Shown here one piece after another: positions 22,751-30,462 of a DNA stretch of 30,573 nt. Each line of letters opens with the position of its first letter. Within the stretch, counting starts at the first letter, position 1. The notes under the pieces were generated by a model. That model was not told the DNA's origin and searched no databases. It saw only the letters and a program-made list of their open reading frames with translations. This DNA comes from an uncultured Bacilli bacterium (GTDB lineage: Bacteria; Bacillota_I; Bacilli_A; RF39; UBA660), in NCBI GenBank assembly GCA_947630195.1, contig CANRGQ010000006.1:1-30573 (forward strand), in the 5' to 3' direction. The position numbers and the translations under genes are program-made.

Positions 22751-23836
22751 TTAACTATTTTGGGAAATGTTTAGTAAAATACCAATCATCGCCATACTAA
22801 CAAGTAAACTACTTCCCCCATAACTAAGAAAAGGTAAAGTTACACCGGTAACCGGAATTAAACCCACGACAACCATTAAATTTAGACTAGCTTGAATAAT
22901 TAAACCAAAAGAAATACCAAAAGCTAAATATTTACCAAATAAATCCTTAGCTTTTAAAGAAATAGATATCCCTTCATAGAAGATTAAGAAAAATAAACTA
23001 GTGACAATTAAAACCCCTAGAAAACCTAATTCTTCACTAATAATAGAAAAGATAAAATCGGTTTGGGGTTCGGGTAAGTAAAAATATTTTTGACGGGAAT
23101 TAAATAAACCTTGACCAATTAAACCTCCTGGACCTATCGCATATAAACTTTGCAGTATTTGGTAACCACTACCTAAAGGATCACTCCACGGATTTAAGAA
23201 ACTTACTATTCTTTTCATCCGATAAGGGGCCGCGATAATAATACCCACTATGCCTAAAAGACCAAATAAACCAATTTTTAAAAAGAAAGAAATATCGACA
23301 CCACTTACAAAGATTAAAACAACTAAAGTAAGAACAATAACCATGGCACTACCAAAATCAGGCTCTAACATAATTAAAAGAAAAAACAGCCCAATAACTC
23401 CTAGAATAGGAAGAACACCTTTTTTAATACTTTTCATTATTTTAGCATTATTAGTTAAATATTTAGAAACATAAATTATTAAACCAACTTTGGCAAATTC
23501 TGAGGGTTGAATACCTAAAGAACCGATGCCAAACCAACTCCGGCTGCCATTTCGAACACTACCAATTCCGGGAATTAAAACTAACATAAGCAAAATGGCA
23601 CAAACTATTAAAATAACATTGGCATATTTATAATAAATATGATAATCTATTTTGGCTAAAGCAAACATTAAAACTAAACCGACAAGAAAGAATATTCCTT
23701 GCATAATTACAAAATGATAAGGATTATGAAACTTAAACTCTGACCAGACAAAACTAGCCGAATAAATCATTAAAAGACCAAAAATAGCAATCACTAAGAC
23801 TGCTATTAATAATGTTTTATTTAGACCCCTTTTCAA
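22751..23836 (-). CDS. ftsW: FtsW/RodA-family SEDS peptidoglycan glycosyltransferase
   Basis: The 361-aa polytopic SEDS protein has about ten membrane segments. Family motifs are NGSRSWFGIGSLGIQPSEFAK, FLNPWSDPLGSGYQ, PEPQTDFIFSIISEELG and the C-terminal PFLSYGGSS. Linked to mraY and a class B PBP, FtsW (septal) is more likely than RodA. It polymerises lipid II together with the transpeptidase. The start codon is TTG, clearly supported by AGGGGG about 8 nt upstream. It begins 25 nt after mraY in the same orientation. In many Bacillota murD lies between mraY and ftsW; it is absent here. Confidence 0.93.
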   Translation of the reverse strand: MKRGLNKTLLIAVLVIAIFGLLMIYSASFVWSEFKFHNPYHFVIMQGIFFLVGLVLMFALAKIDYHIYYKYANVILIVCAILLMLVLIPGIGSVRNGSRSWFGIGSLGIQPSEFAKVGLIIYVSKYLTNNAKIMKSIKKGVLPILGVIGLFFLLIMLEPDFGSAMVIVLTLVVLIFVSGVDISFFLKIGLFGLLGIVGIIIAAPYRMKRIVSFLNPWSDPLGSGYQILQSLYAIGPGGLIGQGLFNSRQKYFYLPEPQTDFIFSIISEELGFLGVLIVTSLFFLIFYEGISISLKAKDLFGKYLAFGISFGLIIQASLNLMVVVGLIPVTGVTLPFLSYGGSSLLVSMAMIGILLNISQNS

Positions 23837-23861
23837 ATATTTTACCCCCTAATATATTTTT

Positions 23862-24854
23862 TTATAACCAAACACCGTAAGTAATCGCGGCCATAGCAAG
23901 TAGTAAACCAACAACATAGAATAATTTAACGATATCACTTTCACTCCACTTTAATTCTTCAAAATGATGATGCAGCGGGGCTTTTAAGAAGACTTTTTTA
24001 TTAAACCGTCTAATACCGATTATTTGAATTAAACTACTCAATGTTTCAATAACGAATACTCCTCCAATAATAGCTAAAGATAATTCGTGTCTAGTTAAAA
24101 TAGCTATTGTCGCTAAGGCTCCTCCTAAAGATAGAGATCCTAAATCGCCCATAAAAACATGAGCAGGATGAGAATTAAAAACTAAAAATCCGAGTAAAGC
24201 CCCTACTGTTAAAAAGCAGAAAATTGCTATTTCTTGATAACCTTCGAGCCAACCACAATTCCAAGAAATAATTCCATAGGCTAAAAAGGCAATTGCACTA
24301 AGTCCTGATGCTAGACCATCTAAACCATCCGTTATATTAACCGCATTAGTAGTGCCTACAAGTAGGAATAAAATAAAGATTCCAAACATCCAACCTAAAG
24401 GGATAACTAAATTTAAAGCGGTAAATTGTAAGGTAGAAGATCCCCCACTAATCATAAAGAAATAAAAGAACACAAGGGCAATAATCATCTGAATTAAAAA
24501 TTTTGTAACAATACTTAATCCCGCATTATTTTTATACTTTATTTTAAGATAGTCATCTATTCCACCGAGGACAGCATAAGCAAGAAAGACAAAAATTAAA
24601 ATACCTAAATTATAACTCATTTCAATTGATTTATTTATATATAATAAAATTAAAGAAAGAATAACCGGAAAAATAAAGATAATTCCTCCCATTGTAGGTG
24701 TTCCTTCTTTTACTAAATGTCTTTTATTTATTTCTCTACTCACCATTTGACCAACATGAAGTTTCTTTAAAATAGGTATAAATACTAACCCACTAGCAAT
24801 TGCTAAAATAAACCCCAACATCATGGCCATCGCGGCTTTGGCTAGAATCAACAT
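23862..24854 (-). CDS. mraY: phospho-N-acetylmuramoyl-pentapeptide transferase
   Basis: MraY makes lipid I from UDP-MurNAc-pentapeptide and undecaprenyl phosphate at the inner membrane. The 330-aa protein shows the TPTMGG motif, the catalytic GGIDDYLKIKYKN, NAVNITDGLDGLASG, NSHPAHVFMGDLGSLSLGG and the C-terminal PLHHHFEELKW. About ten membrane helices are visible. GAGGTG precedes the ATG by about 9 nt. A Fic gene separates it from the PBP gene, and it has its own promoter in the gap, so its expression need not depend on read-through. Confidence 0.97.
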   Translation of the reverse strand: MLILAKAAMAMMLGFILAIASGLVFIPILKKLHVGQMVSREINKRHLVKEGTPTMGGIIFIFPVILSLILLYINKSIEMSYNLGILIFVFLAYAVLGGIDDYLKIKYKNNAGLSIVTKFLIQMIIALVFFYFFMISGGSSTLQFTALNLVIPLGWMFGIFILFLLVGTTNAVNITDGLDGLASGLSAIAFLAYGIISWNCGWLEGYQEIAIFCFLTVGALLGFLVFNSHPAHVFMGDLGSLSLGGALATIAILTRHELSLAIIGGVFVIETLSSLIQIIGIRRFNKKVFLKAPLHHHFEELKWSESDIVKLFYVVGLLLAMAAITYGVWL

Positions 24855-24874
24855 AAGTTCTTCACCTCTTTATT

Positions 24875-24880
24875 ATTATA
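24875..24880 (-). promoter_or_regulatory. -10 box of the mraY-ftsW transcript
   Basis: TATAAT on the minus strand, with TTAAAA 17 nt further upstream as a partial -35, just before the mraY ribosome site. Confidence 0.5.
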
Positions 24881-24920
24881 CAACATATTACAATACCTTT
24901 TAAATTAAACCATTCTATTT

Positions 24921-24937
24921 GACAGTCAACAACTGTC
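24921..24937. terminator. small hairpin at the 3' end of the Fic gene
   Basis: GACAGT (24921-24926) pairs with ACTGTC (24932-24937) across a 5-nt loop and touches the Fic stop codon. No clear T-run follows, so termination would be weak. Confidence 0.35.
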
Positions 24938-25689
24938 TAATTTACTTCTTCTATTTTAAAATCTAACATTTCTTGAGCCACATTCTCATATAAATCTTGT
25001 TCATGTTTAATCGTATCAATTAAAAACATTTTATCCGTTTTATAATTTTTTAATCCTCTCATATAATATGCTTTATCTCTATCTAATATTATAAAAGGCA
25101 TAATATTATTTTTTAAGCATTCTTTAAACATAATCATTCTACCAACCCTTCCATTACCATCCCCAAAAGGATGAATACGTTCAAAACGATAATGAAATTC
25201 AATAATATCTTCAATATTTACTTTCTTTATTTTATGATATTCTTCTAAAAGAACATCTAAATCATGAGATACATCCATTGGACTTGTAGTATCTACTTCA
25301 TTAATAAGTCCTATCTTATTAGGTATTATTTTAAATCCCCCAACATTATATCTAGGATTTTCTTCATCACTAGTACCCTTTTTTAAAATTAAATTCATTT
25401 TTAACATTATTTCTTTCGATAATTCTTCATCTATTATAGATAAGGTATAATCAAATAATTTAAAATGATTTTTCATTTCAATTAAATCATCAATTTTTAT
25501 CGCTTCACCATTTTTAGGAATAAAAGAATCTGTCGAAAATATTTCTTCTGTTTCATCTTCGGTTAAGTGACTGCCTTCTATTTTATTAGAATTATAAGCA
25601 AAATTAACTTGGGAATAATGATAGATATTACCTTTAAACTTAGAATTTTTTTGCATAATTAATTCTTTTTTTATTTTTTCTGCATTCAT
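24937..25689 (-). CDS. Fic family protein (putative AMP-transferase)
   Basis: The 250-aa protein carries the full Fic motif HPFGDGNGRVGR (173-184) with the catalytic histidine. It also has an N-terminal inhibitory helix motif SNKIEGS (34-40) with the glutamate that blocks ATP orientation in class II Fic proteins. It should transfer AMP, or a related nucleotide group, to a target protein when de-inhibited; the target is unknown. A start at 25704 is possible, but GGAG lies 9 nt before the ATG at 25689. It sits between mraY and the PBP gene in the same orientation, in place of the usual mur gene. Confidence 0.9.
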   Translation of the reverse strand: MNAEKIKKELIMQKNSKFKGNIYHYSQVNFAYNSNKIEGSHLTEDETEEIFSTDSFIPKNGEAIKIDDLIEMKNHFKLFDYTLSIIDEELSKEIMLKMNLILKKGTSDEENPRYNVGGFKIIPNKIGLINEVDTTSPMDVSHDLDVLLEEYHKIKKVNIEDIIEFHYRFERIHPFGDGNGRVGRMIMFKECLKNNIMPFIILDRDKAYYMRGLKNYKTDKMFLIDTIKHEQDLYENVAQEMLDFKIEEVN

Positions 25690-25734
25690 ATCTATCATCT
25701 CCATTTCTTAAACTTAATTATATCATAAATAAGC

Positions 25735-27636
25735 CTAATTAAGAAGTAAGGTTATTGTCGTATCCACACTTTGAAAAGTATTAGCAGATGGTGACATATA
25801 AACTACTTTATCCCCACTTCCTGTATATTTTACTTTAAAATCTTTTAATGTCTTTGTAGCATTTTCTTTAGTCATTCCCACAACATCCGGAAGCTTATAA
25901 TATTTGACATCCAAATAATTATATTCTTTTAACATGCCTCCATCAGTTTCTTTAATTCCTAAAGTTTCAATGGAAGATAACATAATACTTCTCGCAATAG
26001 GAGCCGAAACAGTTCCGCCATATTGTGTTACACCTTTCGGATTATCGACCGCCACATAAACAATAACTTCCGGGTCTGATGCTGGTAAAAAGCCAATAAA
26101 AGATAAAATATAATTACCAACCATATATTTACCATCTTTTACTTTTTGAGCCGTTCCAGTTTTACCTCCAACGCGGTAATTTTCAATATAGGCATTTCTT
26201 CCCGTCCCATTAGCAACCACACTTTCTAAAGCATATCTAACGGTTGCTGATGTCTCTCTACTTATAACTTCTCTTTTAGTTTTAACTTTATTTTCATAGA
26301 CAATGGAATTAGAACTACTATCAATTATGGAAGATACGACATAAGGAGTATTTAAAAATCCCCCGTTAATAACCGCCGATACAGCCGTTATTTGTTGAAT
26401 TGGAGTAACACTTATTCCTTGACCAAAAGCTGTTGTGGCTAGTTCTAAAGGTCCCATATTTTCATTTTTAAATAAAATTCCATTACCTTCCCCGTTTAAG
26501 TCAATTCCCGTTTTTTCTCCAAAGCCAAAGTTTCTAATATAACTCATTAACTTATCAACACCAAGTTTGTTTCCTAAAACAACAAATCCGGGATTACAAG
26601 AATTCTCTACTACCTCTAAGAAAGTTTGGGTTCCATGCCCTCCATGTTTCCAACAATGAAGAGTTCCTCCATCAATTGTTATGGCTCCCGTATCCGTAAA
26701 TGTATCTTTTTCTAAATCGACAGTCTTTTCTTCAACTGAAGCCGCTAAAGTTATAATTTTAAATGTCGAACCTGGTTCATATGTTTTCCAAATGGGTAAG
26801 TTACGATTAATAGTTTCAATACTATAATCTTGATAATTATCCGGATTAAATGAAGGTAAACTACCAATAGCCAAGATTTCCCCTGTTTTAGGGCGCATTA
26901 CAATGCCTAAAGCATTTTCGGCATTATATTTATCCATCGCATTATTAAGTTCATTATCTAAGGCTTTAACTAGTTCAATATCTAAAGATAACTCTAGAGT
27001 CATTCCTTTTGTTGGGGCCACATAACTATCGGGTATTTCCAATTTATTACCTTTACCATCACTATAATATTTAAGTTCTCCATTAGTCCCTTTTAAATAT
27101 TTATCATAAGTAAGTTCTAGTCCTGATAACCCTTGATTATCACTTCCCACAAAACCAATAATATGGGCTAAAGTTTCGCCATAAGGATAATATCTTTTAG
27201 AATCCACTACTAAATAGACACCATCATATCCTAAAGCCTCTATTTGATCTGCTACTTCACTAGATAAATCCATTCCTTTTCTAATTATTTCCATACTACT
27301 ATGTTTAGATACATATTTATAAACATCTTCATAATCACAACCAAGAATATTAGCTATATCTTTAGATACTTTCTCTTTATCTTTAATTTGATTAGGGACA
27401 ACATAAATAGTTGTAGTTACTAAACTAGTAGCTAGAATATTACCATTTCGATCAACTATATCTCCTCTTGGAGCATTAATAGTCATCTTTCTACTCCATA
27501 AATCTTCGGTTATTTTACTTAATTTATTATAAGAGAATACTTGAATATAAAATACTTTCCCAATTATTAATAATAAAGCAATTAATATAACAATAAAAAC
27601 AAATCTAATTCTTGTATGTATATCATTAAAAAACAT
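25735..27636 (-). CDS. class B penicillin-binding protein (FtsI/PBP2B/SpoVD type)
   Basis: The 633-aa transpeptidase has an N-terminal membrane anchor (about residues 12-34) and a dimerisation domain (RGDIVDRNGNILA). The transpeptidase motifs are STFK (Ser290), SCN (about 346-348) and KTGT (492-495). One PASTA domain at the C-terminus (LPDVVGMTKENATKTL) is typical of SpoVD/PBP2B proteins of Bacillota. It cross-links septal peptidoglycan with FtsW. The start is the ATG at 27636, with GGAGGA 4 nt upstream; a GTG at 27648 would place the ribosome site inside the frame. No mraZ, rsmH or ftsL precedes it, so the usual dcw start is absent. Confidence 0.93.
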   Translation of the reverse strand: MFFNDIHTRIRFVFIVILIALLLIIGKVFYIQVFSYNKLSKITEDLWSRKMTINAPRGDIVDRNGNILATSLVTTTIYVVPNQIKDKEKVSKDIANILGCDYEDVYKYVSKHSSMEIIRKGMDLSSEVADQIEALGYDGVYLVVDSKRYYPYGETLAHIIGFVGSDNQGLSGLELTYDKYLKGTNGELKYYSDGKGNKLEIPDSYVAPTKGMTLELSLDIELVKALDNELNNAMDKYNAENALGIVMRPKTGEILAIGSLPSFNPDNYQDYSIETINRNLPIWKTYEPGSTFKIITLAASVEEKTVDLEKDTFTDTGAITIDGGTLHCWKHGGHGTQTFLEVVENSCNPGFVVLGNKLGVDKLMSYIRNFGFGEKTGIDLNGEGNGILFKNENMGPLELATTAFGQGISVTPIQQITAVSAVINGGFLNTPYVVSSIIDSSSNSIVYENKVKTKREVISRETSATVRYALESVVANGTGRNAYIENYRVGGKTGTAQKVKDGKYMVGNYILSFIGFLPASDPEVIVYVAVDNPKGVTQYGGTVSAPIARSIMLSSIETLGIKETDGGMLKEYNYLDVKYYKLPDVVGMTKENATKTLKDFKVKYTGSGDKVVYMSPSANTFQSVDTTITLLLN

Positions 27637-27693
27637 ATTATCCTCCACTTAATAATATGTTTTTTATTATTTATTATTATTTTAATTAATATT

Positions 27694-27722
27694 TTGACAT
27701 TTTAAATTGATTATGTTATATT
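27694..27722 (+). promoter_or_regulatory. consensus extended -10 promoter of a small RNA
   Basis: TTGACA (27694-27699), a spacer of exactly 17 nt, then TATATT (27717-27722) preceded by TGT, an extended -10. No coding frame lies downstream on this strand. Confidence 0.75.
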
Positions 27723-27728
27723 GTTTCT

Positions 27729-27777
27729 AGAAAAGAACTTGCTACGGAGATAGATCCCGTACCTTGTTCTTTTTTTA
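27729..27777 (+). ncRNA. predicted small RNA with intrinsic terminator, about 49 nt
   Basis: Transcription from the upstream promoter should start near 27729. The RNA folds into one long stem. AAAAGAAC (27731-27738) pairs with GTTCTTTT (27766-27773), enclosing an internal loop and TACGG (27743-27747)/CCGTA (27757-27761) with the loop AGATAGATC. A T-run follows, so the same structure can end transcription. It lies in the gap between the PBP gene and the yhcG-like gene and matches no RNA family that I can identify. Confidence 0.6.
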
Positions 27778-27787
27778 TTCATATAAC

Positions 27788-28738
27788 CTACATTAATATC
27801 TTATCATTAGTATTTATTATTTTAAAAATAGTAAGATAGATATTATCTTTACTGGTATAATAATCCACTACTAATTTATTTTTCTTTTTAACTATAATTA
27901 TACCTATAGTTTTATTATTGTATTCTTCTTTTATTTCATCATCTATTAATTTGGTATAAAATTCTATCTGACCAATATTTTTAGGTAATACTTCTTTGTT
28001 TTTAACTTCCACTACGACAAAACAATTAAGTTTATAATTAAAGAATAATAAATCTATTTTATAAGTTTTATCATATGCCGTTATTTTATATTCATGACCT
28101 ACTAAAGCAAAACCTGTTCCTAATTCTAAATATCTATTTTCTACTGATTCAATTAGTAATTTATGAATAGATTCTTCATTTATAGCATTTAAATCTTTGT
28201 CAGTTTCCAGTATTATTGGATCTTTAATCATATCACTAATAGATATTGGTAAATTATTAGTACTATCTATTAACTTAATATTATTTTTATCAGTATAAGA
28301 TAATCTATCAAAAGATTTATTTTTTATTTCTTTTATTAACTCTCTACTTGATAAATTATTAAGTATAACTTGATTAATATAATAATTTCTCTCATTTTCA
28401 TTTTTAATAGGTAATATGGTTTTATAATGTGTCCAAGTTAATTGCGAACGCACTGCGTTCGCAATTGGAAAAGATATATAAAATCTTCTTATTATTACTA
28501 AATTTCTTTTACAATAACTTTTACCAAATTCTTTTTCTAAAATAATACCCAATTTTTTAATAAGTTCACTTCCATATTTTGCTCTCTTTTCTCCTCCTTG
28601 GGCCTCCACAAGTATTTTTCCGATGTTCCATTTTGTCATTAAGTCTTCATAGTTATTTTTAAAATTTCTAACTATTATATCGGCATTATTATTTATAATT
28701 AGACTTCTTATTTCTTGCAAATATTTTTCTTCTTGCAT
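27788..28738 (-). CDS. DUF1016/PDDEXK nuclease domain protein (YhcG type)
   Basis: The 316-aa protein has the YhcG/DUF1016 architecture. The helical N-terminal domain (MTKWNIGKILVEAQGGEKRA, RNLVIIRRFYISFP, SQLTWTHYKTIL) is followed by a PDDEXK nuclease-like domain: GFALVGHEY, YKIDLLFFN with the catalytic-type Asp, and VVVEVK as the ExK. Family members are predicted DNA- or RNA-acting nucleases found in defence and mobile regions. A start at 28783 is possible, but AAAAGGAG lies 10-11 nt before the ATG at 28738. The -10 TGT-TATAAT is on the minus strand (28763-28771). A GC-rich palindrome lies inside the coding region. Confidence 0.87.
   Translation of the reverse strand: MQEEKYLQEIRSLIINNNADIIVRNFKNNYEDLMTKWNIGKILVEAQGGEKRAKYGSELIKKLGIILEKEFGKSYCKRNLVIIRRFYISFPIANAVRSQLTWTHYKTILPIKNENERNYYINQVILNNLSSRELIKEIKNKSFDRLSYTDKNNIKLIDSTNNLPISISDMIKDPIILETDKDLNAINEESIHKLLIESVENRYLELGTGFALVGHEYKITAYDKTYKIDLLFFNYKLNCFVVVEVKNKEVLPKNIGQIEFYTKLIDDEIKEEYNNKTIGIIIVKKKNKLVVDYYTSKDNIYLTIFKIINTNDKILM
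28441..28465. repeat. 25-nt near-perfect palindrome inside the YhcG-like gene
   Basis: ATTGCGAACGCA (28441-28452) and TGCGTTCGCAAT (28454-28465) are exact reverse complements around a single C. The centre is GC-rich in a very A+T-rich gene. It encodes the IANAVRSQL region and stays in frame. Confidence 0.8.
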
Positions 28739-28790
28739 GTGTATCTCTCCTTTTGAGAACGTATTATAACATTCAAAACTCAAATAATTT

Positions 28791-28812
28791 GTCGAACGGT
28801 GTCGGGCGGAAC
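28791..28812. promoter_or_regulatory. GC-rich tandem 10-mer between divergent nuclease genes
   Basis: GTCGAACGGT and GTCGGGCGGA are adjacent 10-nt direct repeats, 7/10 identical, followed by AC. They stand between the two divergent promoters (-10 at 28763-28768 minus and 28854-28859 plus). The helical-turn period suits a regulator binding site. Confidence 0.45.
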
Positions 28813-28853
28813 AAAAAAATAATAAAAATATATAAAATATCTATATTATGTAG

Positions 28854-28859
28854 TATAAT
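28854..28859 (+). promoter_or_regulatory. -10 box of the HNH gene
   Basis: TATAAT 40 nt before the ATG, with a poor -35 region. Confidence 0.5.
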
Positions 28860-28898
28860 TGTATCATAAAGTTTTAATAAAAAAAGAGGTAATTAAGG

Positions 28899-29681
28899 AT
28901 GAAAAATGATTTATTAGAAAAATTAAAAAAAATATTAGATTATTATGATAATGATATAGCTTACTCACTAGGAAATCCCGAAAAAATCAGCATGTGTTGT
29001 AGGAAACCAAATTATAAAAAAGCTAATATTTTCATTTTATTAAATGTTAAAAAAAACATAACAGTATTATGGAATTTAGAAAATCAAAGAAAAGAAAATC
29101 ATTATATAAAAACTCAATCTTTATCAAAATATAGTTGGGATAATATTCTTCCAAAAAAGGATGAAATAAATACTATAATTAGACATATAAATGGTAAGAC
29201 CAATAATCCACGTGAAAAAATACTTGCAATGGATTTTAAAGTATTACTTGATGTAATAGATGATATATATGAATTATTTGAATTTGAATCTGATAATAAT
29301 ATGGAAGATTCTTCAAATGAAATAGATAAATATACATGTGATCATAAAAGACTTAAAAGAACTTCAGAATCATATAATAGAGATGCAAAATTTAGAAAAA
29401 AAGTGCTTAAAAGATATAAAAATCAATGTGCCATTTGTCGATGCAATGAAGTAAAAATTTTAGAAGCAGCACATATAAAACCTGTATATGAAAATGGTAG
29501 CGATAACCCAGAAAATGGAATATGTTTATGTAGAAATCATCATAAAATGTTTGATAGTGATTTAATAAAAATAAATTTTCAAAAAAATGAATTGAGTTTT
29601 ATTGAAGATAGTGTAAAACAAATGCCATGGTATAAGGAATTTAAAGAAAAATATAATGGCAAGCTATTAAAAATCAAATAA
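28899..29681 (+). CDS. HNH endonuclease
   Basis: The 260-aa protein ends in a canonical HNH domain. Cys177-x2-Cys180 (CAIC) comes first, then LEAAHIKPV with the HNH histidine near 192, Asn206, and CRNHHKMFD with Cys211 and His214/215. This is the McrA-like zinc-binding form. The N-terminal 150 residues have no recognised domain but include CC near 33 and a WNLENQRKENHY region, and may sense or bind a substrate. AAGAGG lies about 9 nt before the ATG. It is divergent from the YhcG-type nuclease gene and convergent with the DUF5677-like gene, a defence-like context. The target is unknown. Confidence 0.87.
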   Translation: MKNDLLEKLKKILDYYDNDIAYSLGNPEKISMCCRKPNYKKANIFILLNVKKNITVLWNLENQRKENHYIKTQSLSKYSWDNILPKKDEINTIIRHINGKTNNPREKILAMDFKVLLDVIDDIYELFEFESDNNMEDSSNEIDKYTCDHKRLKRTSESYNRDAKFRKKVLKRYKNQCAICRCNEVKILEAAHIKPVYENGSDNPENGICLCRNHHKMFDSDLIKINFQKNELSFIEDSVKQMPWYKEFKEKYNGKLLKIK

Positions 29682-29684
29682 AAC

Positions 29685-29709
29685 TATAATATTCTTATCA
29701 AATTATAGA
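29685..29709. terminator. hairpin terminator after the HNH gene
   Basis: CTATAAT (29685-29691) pairs with ATTATAG (29703-29709), followed by ATAATTTTTT on the + strand. The stem is A+T-rich and only moderately stable. Confidence 0.5.
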
Positions 29710-29730
29710 TAATTTTTTAATTAAAACATT

Positions 29731-30462
29731 TTATTTATTATTTAGCATCTTTCCCAAATAACTATCAAATTTTTCAAAAACATCTGTTGATTCTTTAAAT
29801 ATATCATTTAAACAATATCTAGTTAATATAGCGGTTATAATAACAATATTATTAATATTGTATAAATTAAATTCTAATTCACTTGCATCTAAATTTAAAT
29901 ATTCATAATATTTACTAACAACTCCTGAATTGTGAGAATTAAAGCATATGTACTTATAAATAATATTATACATCTTTTCAAATGACATTATTTTATTAAT
30001 GTTTTTTAATTCTTTATCTACTTTTATAGCTTGATCTTTAATATTTAAACCTGACCAATTAGATTTTTTACCATATTTTTTAAGATATAAATTATGATTA
30101 TTTTTTATAATATCAATATTTTTTACGTCATTTATATCTTGATTAGTAATACTACAATTTAGTTCAATATAATCATATAATTCATAATCCGCAAATAAAT
30201 TATATCTTTCATAATTTTCATTGGCATCAAGTTCTAAATAACCAATATTTATAACCATTTCTACAAGTGTTCTAACAAGAATATCCCCTTCTTTATAATA
30301 ATTATTAATATCTAATATTTTTATAGTTTTTATAGTTCTAATATATTTTTTTAAAAGTGATTTTAAAGTATTTATTCTTGTACTTCCATCATTTTCTATT
30401 TTATTATAATTTTTTTCTAAATATTTTATTATTTCATCATAAAAAATAATATATTCTTTCAT
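29731..30462 (-). CDS. DUF5677-like helical protein
   Basis: The 243-aa all-helical, soluble protein has a pattern seen in DUF5677 proteins. It shows a DILVRTLVEMVINIGYLE helix, then YERYNLFADYELYDY, a WSGLNIKDQA segment, and MYNIIYKYICFNSHNSG with a conserved serine-histidine. The molecular function is unknown; such genes are frequent in mobile or defence regions. The frame extends to 30489, but GGAGG sits 5-6 nt before the ATG at 30462, which is chosen. It is convergent with the HNH gene. The last 110 nt of the window show no further gene. Confidence 0.68.
   Translation of the reverse strand: MKEYIIFYDEIIKYLEKNYNKIENDGSTRINTLKSLLKKYIRTIKTIKILDINNYYKEGDILVRTLVEMVINIGYLELDANENYERYNLFADYELYDYIELNCSITNQDINDVKNIDIIKNNHNLYLKKYGKKSNWSGLNIKDQAIKVDKELKNINKIMSFEKMYNIIYKYICFNSHNSGVVSKYYEYLNLDASELEFNLYNINNIVIITAILTRYCLNDIFKESTDVFEKFDSYLGKMLNNK

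Noticed and set aside
27729..27777. Known riboswitch (preQ1, fluoride, guanidine) or T-box
   Set aside because: The sequence lacks the conserved cores of these classes and no gene follows on the same strand, so it is listed as an unassigned small RNA.
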